Shown here: one piece after another, positions 35,541-44,038 of the stretch | How positions within the stretch are numbered: position 1 is the first letter of the stretch | How the letters are laid out: each line of letters starts with the position of its first letter | Assembly (NCBI GenBank): GCA_021404525.1 | Contig: JAAWWE010000004.1 | Span: 248,001-312,000, forward strand | DNA length: 64,000 nt | Reading direction: 5' to 3' | From: Rhodobiaceae bacterium | GTDB taxonomy: Bacteria > Pseudomonadota > Alphaproteobacteria > Parvibaculales > Parvibaculaceae | The notes under the pieces: model-generated | What the model saw: the letters and a program-made list of their open reading frames with translations, nothing else | Databases searched by the model: none | What the model was told of the DNA's origin: nothing | Made by a program: the position numbers and the translations under genes

Positions 35541-36182
35541 ATGACCCAGAAGACACTTACCGACCTTTTGAACTGGCGCTACGCCACGAAGAAAATGGAC
35601 CCAACGAAACCCGTGCCGCAGGAGAAGGTCGATGCAATTGTTGAAGCCGTGCGGATGACGCCCACTTCGAGCGGCACGCAACCGTTTGAACTTCTCGTGG
35701 TCACAAATCCGGATGTTCTGGGCGAAATTCGTAAAGTTGCCCACGATCAGTCGCCGATCACGGACGGCTCTCATCTTCTGGTGTTTGCTGCGTGGGACAA
35801 TTACACCGAGGAACGTATTGATGCTGTTACACAGCATATGACGGAAGCACGCGGCGAGATTCCGATGCTGAATGCCTATTACGACAATCTGAAGGCGATG
35901 TATCTTCCACGGGATGCAGAGGTCAACTATGCCCATGCGGCACGCCAGGCCTATATCGCATTGGGGTTTGCTCTGATCGCTGCTGCTGAACAAGAAGTCG
36001 ACAGCACACCTATGGAAGGTTTCGATCCCGCAGAGGTGGACAAAATTCTGGGCTTGAAAGAACGCGGACTTCGCTCCGTGGTGCTTTTGCCATTGGGCTA
36101 TCGCGATCCAACGGGCGATTGGCTGTTGCCGATGAAGAAGGTCCGCAAGTCCCGAGACACCATTGTGACTCACGTGGCCTGA
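35541..36182 (+). CDS. Nitroreductase-family NAD(P)H oxidoreductase
   Basis: 213 residues. FMN-binding nitroreductase pattern: NWRYATKKMDPTKPVP at the N-terminus, VRMTPTSSGTQPFELLVV, then AARQAYIALGFALIAAAEQ and GLKERGLRSVVLLPLGYR. The family reduces quinones or nitro compounds using NAD(P)H. It is divergent from an HxlR regulator, so induction by electrophiles or quinones is likely. Confidence 0.9.
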   Translation: MTQKTLTDLLNWRYATKKMDPTKPVPQEKVDAIVEAVRMTPTSSGTQPFELLVVTNPDVLGEIRKVAHDQSPITDGSHLLVFAAWDNYTEERIDAVTQHMTEARGEIPMLNAYYDNLKAMYLPRDAEVNYAHAARQAYIALGFALIAAAEQEVDSTPMEGFDPAEVDKILGLKERGLRSVVLLPLGYRDPTGDWLLPMKKVRKSRDTIVTHVA

Positions 36183-36232
36183 TCTCTAAATGTGTATCGG
36201 AACGACATAGTTGCGGTGTCTTCAAAAGAAAA

Positions 36233-36257
36233 GGGCGTCTCTCAAGAGACGCCCTTT
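36233..36257. terminator. Bidirectional terminator between nitroreductase and BVMO
   Basis: GGGCGTCTCT and AGAGACGCCC form a perfect 10-bp stem with a 2-nt spacer, flanked by A-rich and T-rich sequence, between two convergent genes. Confidence 0.88.
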
Positions 36258-36282
36258 GTCATTTCAATGAGGATCGGTTTGC

Positions 36283-38088
36283 CTAGTTGAGCTCCAACCC
36301 GGTCATGTCACCTTCGGTGCGCCACTTGTCGAGGATCTTGAAATACTCGACAGAACCACCGCCATAGGGCGCATTCTGGACGGCGCGTTCTGACGCCTTG
36401 CCTTCATTATTGTAATAGCCGGGCGTGCACTCTTCGAGGAACTTGGTGCGCATGGCTGCTTTGTCGAGGATCTGTTCGACCCATGCGTTCTGTCCTTCCT
36501 CGGAGGCTTCAATGATCGAGGCTTGACGTTTCTTGGCTTCATCCAGCAGCCACGCAATGTGATTGCTTTGCTCTTCGAGAAGGTGCGGATAGTTGGCGGT
36601 GAAGCCAGCCTGTGCGCCGCCCATGATGAAGACATTGGGGAAGTTGTGCACATGCATGCCATAGAGTGTCTGCACGCCATCGGACCATGTGTCGGTCAAT
36701 GATTGGCCGCCGCGCCCATAGAGTTCGAAACCTGAGCGGCGGGTATATTCCGTGCCTACTTCAAAGCCCGTTGCATAGATCAGGCAGTCGAGCTCGTATT
36801 CCTCGCCGTTTGCGAAGACGCTTGTCTCGGTGATCTTGTCGACGCCTTTGCCATCCGTATCAATCAGGTGCACGTTCGGCTTGTTGAAGGCAGCAAGATA
36901 GTCATCGTGGAAACAGGGGCGCTTACAGAACTGGCGATACCAGGGCTTCAGCGCTTCGGCGACGGATGGGTCTTTTACCACTTCGTCAACGCGGGCGCGC
37001 ACCTGTTCCATTTTTTTGAAGTCGGCAAGTTCTGCAATCTCGGCGAGTTTTTCAGGGGACAGGTTCTTATTGTCCCCTTGGCTTGCGATGAAGAGAAGGT
37101 TCCGGATGATTTCTGTCCAGCCGTCATTCACGAGGTCTTCTTCTGCAAAGCCGCCGGAGACGAGAATGTTGAAGTTCTCCATGCGGTGCTTGTGCCAGCC
37201 TGGCTCAAGTGTCTTCGCCCAATCCCAGTCTGTTTCGCGGTCGCCGCGAACGTCGATAGAAGACGGTGTGCGCTGGAAGACATAGAGTTCATCTGCGCCC
37301 TCAGCCAAATGAGGCACGCATTGAACAGCGGTCGCGCCGGTGCCGATGATGCCGACTTTTTTGCCTTTGAGCTTTGTCAGGCCGCCCGCAGGGCTGCCGC
37401 CGGTATAGCCATAGTCCCACCGGCTGGTGTGGAAGGTATGACCTTTGAAACTTTCGACGCCTTTAATGCCAGGAAGCTTCGGACGGTTCAGGGGTCCGTT
37501 CGACATGATGACGAACTTTGCCTTCATGGCATCGCCGCGGTTGGTTTTGATGATCCAGCGCGACAGGCTTTCATCCCAGCGGACTTCTTCTACTTCTGTC
37601 TGCAGGGCGGCATTGTTGTAGAGATCGTATTTCTTCGCGATGCGTTTGGAGTGCTCGAGAATTTCTGGTGCGCGGGTGTATTTTTCGACGGGCATGAAGC
37701 CAGTCTCTTCGAGCAGCGGCAGGTAGACATAGGATTCGATGTCGCATGCTGCGCCGGGATAGCGGTTCCAATACCAGGTGCCGCCAAACTCGCTGCCCTT
37801 TTCGATCATGCGGAGATCTTTGACGCCTGCCTCGCGCAGACGCGCGCCGGCAAGCAGGCCGCCAAAGCCACCACCGATCACGACCACATCGACTTCATCC
37901 GTCAGAGGGTCGCGCTCAATGCGCTCTTCGACATAAGGGTCTTCGAGATAGTGGGCATATTGGCCTTTGATTTCGACATATTGCTCATTGCCGTCCGTGC
38001 GCAGGCGCTTGTCGCGCTCTTCGCGATACTTGTCGCGCAGGGCATTTGGATCGAAATCAATCGCAGCTTTGGTTGCTTGATCGCTCAT
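36283..38088 (-). CDS. Flavin-containing Baeyer-Villiger monooxygenase
   Basis: 601 residues from MSDQATKAAIDFDPN at 38088 (RBS GGGGAGA); an upstream ATG at 38139 lacks support. FAD motif IGGGFGG (71-77), the BVMO fingerprint FxGxxxHxxxW (F214-G216-H220-W224), and NADP motif GIIGTGATAVQ (about 244). About 60 residues precede the FAD motif, as in the longer BVMO types (phenylacetone or macrocyclic-ketone enzymes). It inserts oxygen next to a ketone to give an ester or lactone. Substrate unknown; neighbours suggest terpenoid or aliphatic ketones. Confidence 0.9.
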   Translation of the reverse strand: MSDQATKAAIDFDPNALRDKYREERDKRLRTDGNEQYVEIKGQYAHYLEDPYVEERIERDPLTDEVDVVVIGGGFGGLLAGARLREAGVKDLRMIEKGSEFGGTWYWNRYPGAACDIESYVYLPLLEETGFMPVEKYTRAPEILEHSKRIAKKYDLYNNAALQTEVEEVRWDESLSRWIIKTNRGDAMKAKFVIMSNGPLNRPKLPGIKGVESFKGHTFHTSRWDYGYTGGSPAGGLTKLKGKKVGIIGTGATAVQCVPHLAEGADELYVFQRTPSSIDVRGDRETDWDWAKTLEPGWHKHRMENFNILVSGGFAEEDLVNDGWTEIIRNLLFIASQGDNKNLSPEKLAEIAELADFKKMEQVRARVDEVVKDPSVAEALKPWYRQFCKRPCFHDDYLAAFNKPNVHLIDTDGKGVDKITETSVFANGEEYELDCLIYATGFEVGTEYTRRSGFELYGRGGQSLTDTWSDGVQTLYGMHVHNFPNVFIMGGAQAGFTANYPHLLEEQSNHIAWLLDEAKKRQASIIEASEEGQNAWVEQILDKAAMRTKFLEECTPGYYNNEGKASERAVQNAPYGGGSVEYFKILDKWRTEGDMTGLELN

Positions 38089-38196
38089 GGAGCATCTCCC
38101 CAGATCAGTCTCAGTGTTGGCGCGGCTTGGAGCCGCCATTCATGAATATCGATGGGGAAATGTTAGTGCGTCACTCAGCGTCTGTGAACAAAAAAC

Positions 38197-38209
38197 TGAC
38201 AAAAAGTCA
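38197..38209. promoter_or_regulatory. Inverted repeat before the BVMO gene
   Basis: TGAC-N5-GTCA lies about 110 bp upstream of the BVMO start, in a 177-bp gap. It could be an operator; no second copy is obvious. Confidence 0.3.
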
Positions 38210-38265
38210 TATTATCAATGTGGGTAGTGATTTGACGTCGCGTGAAGAGGGGTTTGCAAGCGCGT

Positions 38266-39390
38266 TCAATCAGGTTGTTCGAGTGCTGATTGAATGGCGA
38301 CAATGCGCAGCAGGTCTTTTGTTGCAATCACGCCGACCAGATCCTGTCGATCCATCACCATGAGCAAGCTGATCCCGGTCTCCTGCATTCTTGCCATCGC
38401 CTTGGTCGCCAGGTCGAGGGGGCTAACAATTGCGTCGGCGGTCACGGGCTTCATGATGTCATGGACCCGTGTGTTGCTATGGCGGTTGAGAGGCAGCGCT
38501 TTCACCTCCTGAAGGCTAACGCTGCCGACAACGCGGCCGCTATCCATGACGGGAAAAAACTCAAAATCGTAGTGATAAATGTAGTTTTCGATCAGATCGC
38601 TGACAGCGGTATCTGCTGCAACGGTGATGGGGTTTGGTGTCATGAAATCCCGCACAGGTTTTTGTGCCAGCACATTCTTGGTCTGTGCCTGGAAGTTTGA
38701 GGAATCTGCCGCAAAGCGAACGAACATGCCGAGCACCACCCACCAAAGACTGGCAAGGCCCGCGCCGGTGAACAGTCCCATCAGTCCTACAGCGATAAGG
38801 CCCAAACCGAACAGCGAGCCCATGCGGGCGGCGGTTTTTGTTGCGGCCAAATAATCCCCGGTGCGCATCCAGATGATGGCGCGGGCAACCCTGCCACCGT
38901 CCAGGGGAAAGGCCGGCACCATGTTGAAGGCGGCGAGGATGAGATTGAGCATGCCGAGATAGCTCAACACTGTGGCCACCGACACGAAAGATGCCAGGGC
39001 GCCTGAGCTCAGCCAGAACAGCGTGCCAAGGAAGACACTCATCAAGGGACCGGCGATCGCCATTAGGAGCTCGACCTTAGGCGATGGCGGCTCGCCTTTT
39101 AGTTCGGCGATGCCACCGAGCAGCCAAAGGGTGATGCCCGTGATCTCCATGCCGTAGGCACGCGCGACCAGAGAGTGGGCAAGCTCGTGCAGCAATATGG
39201 AGGCAAACAAACCCAGGACGGCGACAATACTCATCCACCAATAAGTCGCTTGTGGGAGTTTGTCGTGGATGGTGGGGAAGTAGCCTTCGGCGAGCCCCCA
39301 GGCCAACAGAATGGCGATGAACGCCCAACTGATGTTGACCCTGATTTTAATGCCAAAGACTTCGATAAGCGTGAAGCTTGCGCCAATCAT
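38266..39390 (-). CDS. Site-2 protease family (M50) with CBS domains
   Basis: 374 residues from MIGASFTLIEVFGIKIRVNIS at 39390 (RBS GAGGTGG); an upstream ATG at 39480 would add 30 residues. Membrane segments flank HELAHSLVARAYG (HExxH zinc site). A second ligand region is NMVPAFPLDGGRVAR. Residues about 240-370 form a CBS pair. These proteases cut within membranes, and CBS domains may bind adenosyl ligands. Substrate unknown. Confidence 0.88.
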   Translation of the reverse strand: MIGASFTLIEVFGIKIRVNISWAFIAILLAWGLAEGYFPTIHDKLPQATYWWMSIVAVLGLFASILLHELAHSLVARAYGMEITGITLWLLGGIAELKGEPPSPKVELLMAIAGPLMSVFLGTLFWLSSGALASFVSVATVLSYLGMLNLILAAFNMVPAFPLDGGRVARAIIWMRTGDYLAATKTAARMGSLFGLGLIAVGLMGLFTGAGLASLWWVVLGMFVRFAADSSNFQAQTKNVLAQKPVRDFMTPNPITVAADTAVSDLIENYIYHYDFEFFPVMDSGRVVGSVSLQEVKALPLNRHSNTRVHDIMKPVTADAIVSPLDLATKAMARMQETGISLLMVMDRQDLVGVIATKDLLRIVAIQSALEQPD

Positions 39391-39546
39391 GATGACCACC
39401 TCTGCGATAATTCCCACGCCGGTTGGCTTAACCGTCGCGGGCGGGGCAGGCCGCAAAGCCCGCCCCATGCGCGTCATCAATGATAGTGGCCGAAAAGCCC
39501 TGGGGTTGCCTTGATCCGGATCATGCAGCGCCAGGAAATTCGATGT

Positions 39547-40446
39547 TCAGCCGTGGTGATCCTCAAGGCGACATCCACGGGCTTCCAGAATGGGTCGCAA
39601 TTCCCGAAAAGCTGCCTTGTTTCGGTTCAGCGGCATGCCGGGATGGAGGTGGTGGATGATGTGATCTTCCATCCCAAACGCAACCAGATTGCCAAACTTG
39701 TGGCTGAAAGACCGCGTGTTGCGATAGCGCCCCATCTCGTTCATCGGGTGATGCGGCCACCAGCTAAGAAAGAGTGAGATATAGATGCTGCCGAGCATGC
39801 GCGGGATCCACCAGAGGAGTGCTGCTTCCAACGCATAGCCGCTCCAGGCAAGAGCACAGAGAATGCCCCAATAGGCAAGCGACTGCACCATGCCTTCCAG
39901 GCCTGCACGTTTTGCCGCTGGGTCATCAGCATTCGCTGACAGGACTTCCCCGTAAGAATTTGGGAAACCCGGTTGCATGCGGCGAATGGTTTTGAAAACT
40001 GCCTGCTGCCAGGTCGGTGCGATCACCTCATAATCCGGGTCGAGCTTCGGATCATTGGTGTGCTTGTGGTGCAGCATGTGGGTGTAGCGGGCAATCTTGA
40101 AAGGGAGCACCAGCGGGATTGTTGAGACGTAGCCGATCAACTCATTCAACCAGCGAAGCGGCGTGCCAGGGTTCGCATAATTGGAATGCTGTGCCTCATG
40201 GGACGGCAGATAGCAAAGCGCCACGTTGGCGGTTGCGATGATGAAGCCCAGCCAAAGCGGGATGATGTCGAACAAGACAAGCGGCCAAAGAGCAAACCAA
40301 CACAGAAGGTTGGAGAAGCACCATAGTGCCATCACAACGGGGAAGGGCCCGATATATTTCTTGGCGATGGCCATCTCTTCGCGATAGAGGCGGCGTTCTT
40401 CGTCCTTGTCCAAATCGGCAGGACCTTGTGCTTCTGCGACACTCAT
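39547..40446 (-). CDS. Membrane fatty acid desaturase/hydroxylase-type diiron enzyme
   Basis: 299 residues from MSVAEAQGPADLDKDEERR at 40446, where the ATG overlaps the previous stop (ATGA). The three His boxes are HEAQH (about 88-92), HMLHHKHTND (about 124-131) and HHLHPGMPLNR (about 266-271), with membrane segments about 45-85 and 195-230. This is the PF00487-type membrane diiron fold (desaturase, carotenoid or alkane hydroxylase). It follows a TetR gene and a 63-aa membrane protein. Confidence 0.85.
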   Translation of the reverse strand: MSVAEAQGPADLDKDEERRLYREEMAIAKKYIGPFPVVMALWCFSNLLCWFALWPLVLFDIIPLWLGFIIATANVALCYLPSHEAQHSNYANPGTPLRWLNELIGYVSTIPLVLPFKIARYTHMLHHKHTNDPKLDPDYEVIAPTWQQAVFKTIRRMQPGFPNSYGEVLSANADDPAAKRAGLEGMVQSLAYWGILCALAWSGYALEAALLWWIPRMLGSIYISLFLSWWPHHPMNEMGRYRNTRSFSHKFGNLVAFGMEDHIIHHLHPGMPLNRNKAAFRELRPILEARGCRLEDHHG

Positions 40447-40634
40447 ATCCAGCGTCCCCCGAATTTGGCGATGAGACCCCAGGTGCCGCCGATGATGAGA
40501 CCTGTTTGAATTTCGGTGAGGCCGAAAGGTGCCGTGACACCGATATTGGTCATGATCGCGGCGATGAGTGGGGCGAGAAATCCAATACCAAAAAGGAAAG
40601 GCCCCCACGGGTAAATTACTTTTAAGAGTTCCAT
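40443..40634 (-). CDS. 63-aa membrane protein coupled to the desaturase
   Basis: 63 residues: MELLKVIYPWGPFLFGIGFLA, then IAAIMTNIGVTAPFG and LIIGGTWGLIAKFGGRW, giving two hydrophobic helices. Its start overlaps the TetR gene by 12 bp and its stop overlaps the desaturase ATG (ATGA), so it is clearly part of the operon. It could be an accessory or stabilising subunit of the membrane enzyme. No known family recognised. Confidence 0.75.
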   Translation of the reverse strand: MELLKVIYPWGPFLFGIGFLAPLIAAIMTNIGVTAPFGLTEIQTGLIIGGTWGLIAKFGGRWI

Positions 40635-41278
40635 TTAGTGTCTCCTCCGTGATGCTTTGGTGCTTGGCGGGCACTGTCCGAACACAGCTCAGAGCTGGGC
40701 GGAACGACAAGATTGATGATTTCTGCAGCCAGTTTTTCCATGTCGCGGCCTTCAAAAATGTCGCTGCCGCGTTTATTGGTGACCATGTTTGCGGCGCCCG
40801 TTGCTGCCGCAGACGAAAAGGCCATGAGCACCAGCGGATCGATATCCGGGTGCCAGCCCGCGGCCTGCGCCTCCGCAGCCGCCATCATGACAATCTCCAT
40901 GTATTCGCTATGACTTTTCAACAGCTCTGCGTCTGCCTGCTGTGTCACATCCGGATGATTGAAGGTGGTGTAGTAAGCTGGATGGGTGAGCGCAAAGCGA
41001 ATGACGGACCGGCCCATGGCGTTGTACCGGGCGACCGGGTCGCTGCCCGCTTTCTCTGCAGCGGCGGTCATATAGGCACTGAAGCGCAGATAGCCCTCTG
41101 TGGCGAGCGCGCTTAAAAGGGCTTTCTTGTCGCGAAAGTGGCGTGCTGGAGCTGCGTGAGAGACACCAACATCGCGGGCAAGACCGCGCAGGCTCAGTGC
41201 TTCAATGCCTTTGTCAGCGATCACCTCTGCCGCTCTGTCCAGCAGGGCCTGTTTCAGATTGCCGTGGTGGTAGGTCAT
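40622..41278 (-). CDS. TetR-family regulator of the desaturase operon
   Basis: 218 residues. HTH about 5-52 (LKQALLDRAAEVIADKGIEALS, ARDVGVSHAAPARHFRDKKALL). C-terminal TetR_C-like helical domain with ALTHPAYYTTFNHPD. First gene of the operon with the 63-aa protein and the desaturase. Two palindromes in its upstream region suggest autoregulation. Confidence 0.9.
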   Translation of the reverse strand: MTYHHGNLKQALLDRAAEVIADKGIEALSLRGLARDVGVSHAAPARHFRDKKALLSALATEGYLRFSAYMTAAAEKAGSDPVARYNAMGRSVIRFALTHPAYYTTFNHPDVTQQADAELLKSHSEYMEIVMMAAAEAQAAGWHPDIDPLVLMAFSSAAATGAANMVTNKRGSDIFEGRDMEKLAAEIINLVVPPSSELCSDSARQAPKHHGGDTKWNS

Positions 41279-41301
41279 CTAAATGTCCATGTTGTCGATG
41301 C

Positions 41302-41345
41302 CTACATATGTAGCGTTGCCGCTCAATGTTGTCAATAGCAACATT
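41302..41345. promoter_or_regulatory. Two palindromes before the TetR-desaturase operon
   Basis: CTACATATGTAG (41302-41313) is a perfect 12-bp palindrome. AATGTTG-N7-CAACATT (41325-41345) is a perfect inverted repeat. Both lie 24-67 bp upstream of the tetR start, in the divergent gap to the ferredoxin gene. They suit TetR operators. Confidence 0.6.
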
Positions 41346-41383
41346 CTGCCACCGCTATGAGGTGCTCGGGCACAGGAGTCCGC

Positions 41384-41417
41384 TTGACGCATGTCAAAGA
41401 AAATGACGCAGGCGTCA
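41384..41417 (+). promoter_or_regulatory. FNR/FixK-like box plus palindrome before the ferredoxin gene
   Basis: TTGACGCATGTCAA (41384-41397) fits TTGAY-N4-RTCAA, the FNR/FixK pattern. Six bases on, TGACGCAGGCGTCA (41404-41417) is a 6-2-6 palindrome. The same pair precedes the diiron gene at 41842-41878. Confidence 0.65.
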
Positions 41418-41492
41418 CGTTAGGGTTGCCGCCATCAATCAGTGAAAGCGCTCCCGGCGGGCCTTTCCAGGATCTTTGGGAGCGGTGGTTGC

Positions 41493-41813
41493 ATGACGAA
41501 AATCAAGTTTGTGGAGTTTGGTGGGACCGAACATGAGGTGGATGTCACGAACGGCCTTACGCTCATGGAAGGTGCCATCAAGTACACCGTTCCTGGGATT
41601 GATGGGGATTGTGGCGGGGCCTGTGCCTGTGCCACCTGCCATTGCTACATCCCTGAAGAATGGGCGGAAAAAGTGGGTCCCATTGATGAGCTTGAAAAAG
41701 ACATGCTCGATTTCGCCTTTGATGTGAATGAAACAAGTCGCCTCAGCTGTCAGATCAAAGTGTCTGATGAGCTAGAGGGCATGACCGTGCTGCTGCCAGA
41801 GCGGCAATATTGA
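41493..41813 (+). CDS. [2Fe-2S] ferredoxin, adrenodoxin type
   Basis: 106 residues from MTKIKFVEFGGTEHEVDV at 41493 (RBS GGGAG); an upstream in-frame ATG at 41442 is not needed. Cluster ligands are the Cys set in CGGACACATCHCYI plus the distal Cys in RLSCQIKV. Such ferredoxins carry electrons to class I P450s or to diiron oxygenases. Neighbouring CYP153 genes and the co-regulated diiron gene are both possible clients. Confidence 0.93.
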   Translation: MTKIKFVEFGGTEHEVDVTNGLTLMEGAIKYTVPGIDGDCGGACACATCHCYIPEEWAEKVGPIDELEKDMLDFAFDVNETSRLSCQIKVSDELEGMTVLLPERQY

Positions 41814-41841
41814 TTGTTCCCCAAAAAGAAAATTCCGCCAT

Positions 41842-41878
41842 TTGATTCACGTCAAATAAAAAAATGACGCAGGCGTCA
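41842..41878 (+). promoter_or_regulatory. FNR/FixK-like box plus palindrome before the diiron gene
   Basis: TTGATTCACGTCAA (41842-41855) fits TTGAY-N4-RTCAA. After 9 bp comes TGACGCAGGCGTCA (41865-41878), identical to the copy before the ferredoxin gene. The palindrome ends 65 bp before the start codon. Confidence 0.65.
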
Positions 41879-41943
41879 TTATTGATGCGTCGGCCGGGTG
41901 GTATCGAGATCAAAAGGCGCGTTCATGCGCACAGGAGGAAAGA

Positions 41944-43059
41944 ATGACTGCACCCAGCAATTCCAAGGTTGTCGAGAAGGGTGACTGGAAAGTCGCGATG
42001 AACCCTGACGACATTTACAAAAACCCGATGGATATCGCCTGGTCCTTTGCCTATGAGTTTGGCGAAGACAAGGTGGAAGATCTTTACAATCGCGCGAAGC
42101 AGAACCAGTGGGACTCAGATGAGTTGCTTCCGTGGGATCATGAAGTTGACCCGTCCAATCCACTGATCGCGGATCGCTCGAGCGTCTATCACAAGATTCC
42201 GTTTTTCCAGAAGCTCTCCAAGTCGCAACAGGAGACCTTTACCGCGCATTCAACTGCTCAGTTGCTGTCGCAGTTCCTGCATGGTGAGCAAGGCGCGTTG
42301 ATGACAGCGGCCTGTGTGACCCACTCTGTGCCAGATGCGGGTGCGAAGCTTTATGCGGCGACGCAGACGATGGACGAAGCGCGTCATGTAGAAGTCTACG
42401 CAAAATATTGCGACAAGATCGCCATGACTTATCCCATGTCGCCCTGGTTGAAAGCGCTCATTGACGCAACGCTTCAGTCGGACCGACATGAAAAAGTAAT
42501 GATCGGTATGAACATGATTGTTGAAAGTCTCGCGCTCGGCGCGTTCAACAATATGTATCGCACCACGAACTGTCCGCTTCTCAAAAAGCTGACCTTCAAT
42601 GTGATGCGGGACGAATCCCGTCACGTGTCGTTTGGCCATGTTTACCTCGGACCTGTCTTTGCGAAGATGCATGAAGATGACCGGGAAGAAATGGCTCAGT
42701 TTGCGTTTGATGCGGTGAACGTCTTGGCGTCCGCGCAGATGCAGGGCGGATCGCTGGCGTCACGCGCAGACCCAGGCTTCCTCATGGTTCTGGACAATTG
42801 CAATATTGACCAGGACGACTTCTTTAAAGGAATGGAAGAGGCTGAGGAAATGGGCATTGCTCAGGCGCTGCCTCCTGGCCAGATCCATGCGCTGGAAGAT
42901 CTGATGATGCCTGCCATTGCCCGTGTTGGCCTTGTGACGGAGCGAACACGTCCGCTTTACGAAGAAGCTGGTATTCCGATCAGCGAAGACTTGAGCGTGC
43001 TTGAGGCGATGGAGGGTGGAAACCCGGACACTGAGGCGAATGTCGCCGCAGCAGAATAA
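41944..43059 (+). CDS. Ferritin-like diiron carboxylate protein (R2/AurF-like)
   Basis: 371 residues, helical. Ligand motifs appear in the expected order: FLHGEQGALM (Glu about 118), QTMDEARHVEVY (Glu/His about 145-148), NMIVESLALGAF (Glu about 195) and MRDESRHVSFGH (Glu/His about 229-232). This two-times E-ExxH layout is that of ferritin-like diiron oxygenases. The partner is probably the ferredoxin encoded upstream, which shares its promoter motifs. Substrate unknown. RBS AGGAGG before the ATG. Confidence 0.82.
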   Translation: MTAPSNSKVVEKGDWKVAMNPDDIYKNPMDIAWSFAYEFGEDKVEDLYNRAKQNQWDSDELLPWDHEVDPSNPLIADRSSVYHKIPFFQKLSKSQQETFTAHSTAQLLSQFLHGEQGALMTAACVTHSVPDAGAKLYAATQTMDEARHVEVYAKYCDKIAMTYPMSPWLKALIDATLQSDRHEKVMIGMNMIVESLALGAFNNMYRTTNCPLLKKLTFNVMRDESRHVSFGHVYLGPVFAKMHEDDREEMAQFAFDAVNVLASAQMQGGSLASRADPGFLMVLDNCNIDQDDFFKGMEEAEEMGIAQALPPGQIHALEDLMMPAIARVGLVTERTRPLYEEAGIPISEDLSVLEAMEGGNPDTEANVAAAE

Positions 43060-43064
43060 AGCAG

Positions 43065-43090
43065 TGCTCGCGGGTTTATGCCCGCGAGCA
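43065..43090 (+). terminator. Hairpin behind the diiron gene
   Basis: TGCTCGCGGG and CCCGCGAGCA form a perfect 10-bp stem with a 6-nt loop, 5 bp after the stop. Only a weak T-tract follows. Confidence 0.6.
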
Positions 43091-43148
43091 TATTCACTGC
43101 CGGCCAATGGTCAGGTGGCGCAGGTCTTTAGAACATGAGGTGGTTGTG

Positions 43149-43907
43149 ATGGATGGCGCGTTTTATGAGACTCTGGTTGCGGCTCTTCCGGAAGCAATCA
43201 TTGTTTCCACACCGGATGGGCGCATCGTTTATGTGAATGGCGCGCTGGAAGAGCTGTTGGGCTATAAGGCGGCTGAGCTTGTAGGCGAAGAAATCCTCAC
43301 GCTAGTGCCCCGACAGCCGGGCCAACGAGCCGACCCTATGAAATGGCTCACGCGCTGGGCTGGAGAAGGGTTACAGAATCAATCGCGATATCTTGATCTG
43401 ACAGGCCGGACAAAGGACGGGCTTGAGATGCCTGTCGATGTGCGTGTGTCCGAAGCCTCATTTGGGGGTGACAAGCGGTTCATTATTTCCGTGCGCGATC
43501 ATTCGGCACGGCGTGACGAGATGGTGCGCACGAAGGAGAAACACCTTCTCATGTCCCGCATCCTGGCCGTGGCAGCCGATGCCATCATTTCCGTTGATGC
43601 TGCGCAACACATTACCTTCTTCAATCTGACAGCGGAGAAGATGTTCGGTTATTCAGCAGAGGAGGTCATGGGCAAGTCGCTTGATGTGTTGCTGCCCGAC
43701 CGGTTCCGCAAAAAGCACGGCAAAGAGATCGAAGATTTTGCCAAATCGAAACAGGCATCGCGGTTTATGAATGAACGCGGTGCTGTTGTTGGTCTGCGTA
43801 AAGATGGAACGGAATTTCCCGTCGAAGCCACCATCACCAAAGTGACATCTGGCGGCAAGCCAACCTTCACGGCCCACATTCGTGAGAGAGTTTCTGTCTC
43901 CTCATGA
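43149..43907 (+). CDS. Double-PAS protein without output domain
   Basis: 252 residues from MDGAFYETLVAALPEAIIV at 43149 (GAGG upstream); a farther start at 43107 is unlikely. PAS 1 about 5-120 (VSTPDGRIVYVNGALEELLGY), PAS 2 about 135-245 (MSRILAVAADAIISVDAAQ, FNLTAEKMFGYSAEEVMGK, GTEFPVEATI). No kinase, GGDEF, HTH or STAS domain follows. It may be a stand-alone sensor that acts on a partner. It follows the diiron gene on the same strand. Confidence 0.85.
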   Translation: MDGAFYETLVAALPEAIIVSTPDGRIVYVNGALEELLGYKAAELVGEEILTLVPRQPGQRADPMKWLTRWAGEGLQNQSRYLDLTGRTKDGLEMPVDVRVSEASFGGDKRFIISVRDHSARRDEMVRTKEKHLLMSRILAVAADAIISVDAAQHITFFNLTAEKMFGYSAEEVMGKSLDVLLPDRFRKKHGKEIEDFAKSKQASRFMNERGAVVGLRKDGTEFPVEATITKVTSGGKPTFTAHIRERVSVSS

Positions 43908-44038
43908 GCGAGATTGCTCACGCAATCTGACACAGATGTTATCTCGTGCACGGCGTCGTGATTAGAAGTGTTCTAAACTATATGCGACACCCTCCCCGTT
44001 GCGGCATGTAAGCCGCTGGCCGGAAAACGGGGGAACAA

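Noticed and set aside
36868..38145. A 425-codon open frame on the plus strand opposite the BVMO gene
   Set aside because: The minus strand encodes a complete BVMO with all motifs and a good RBS. The plus frame has no domain and is a by-product of codon use in GC-rich DNA.
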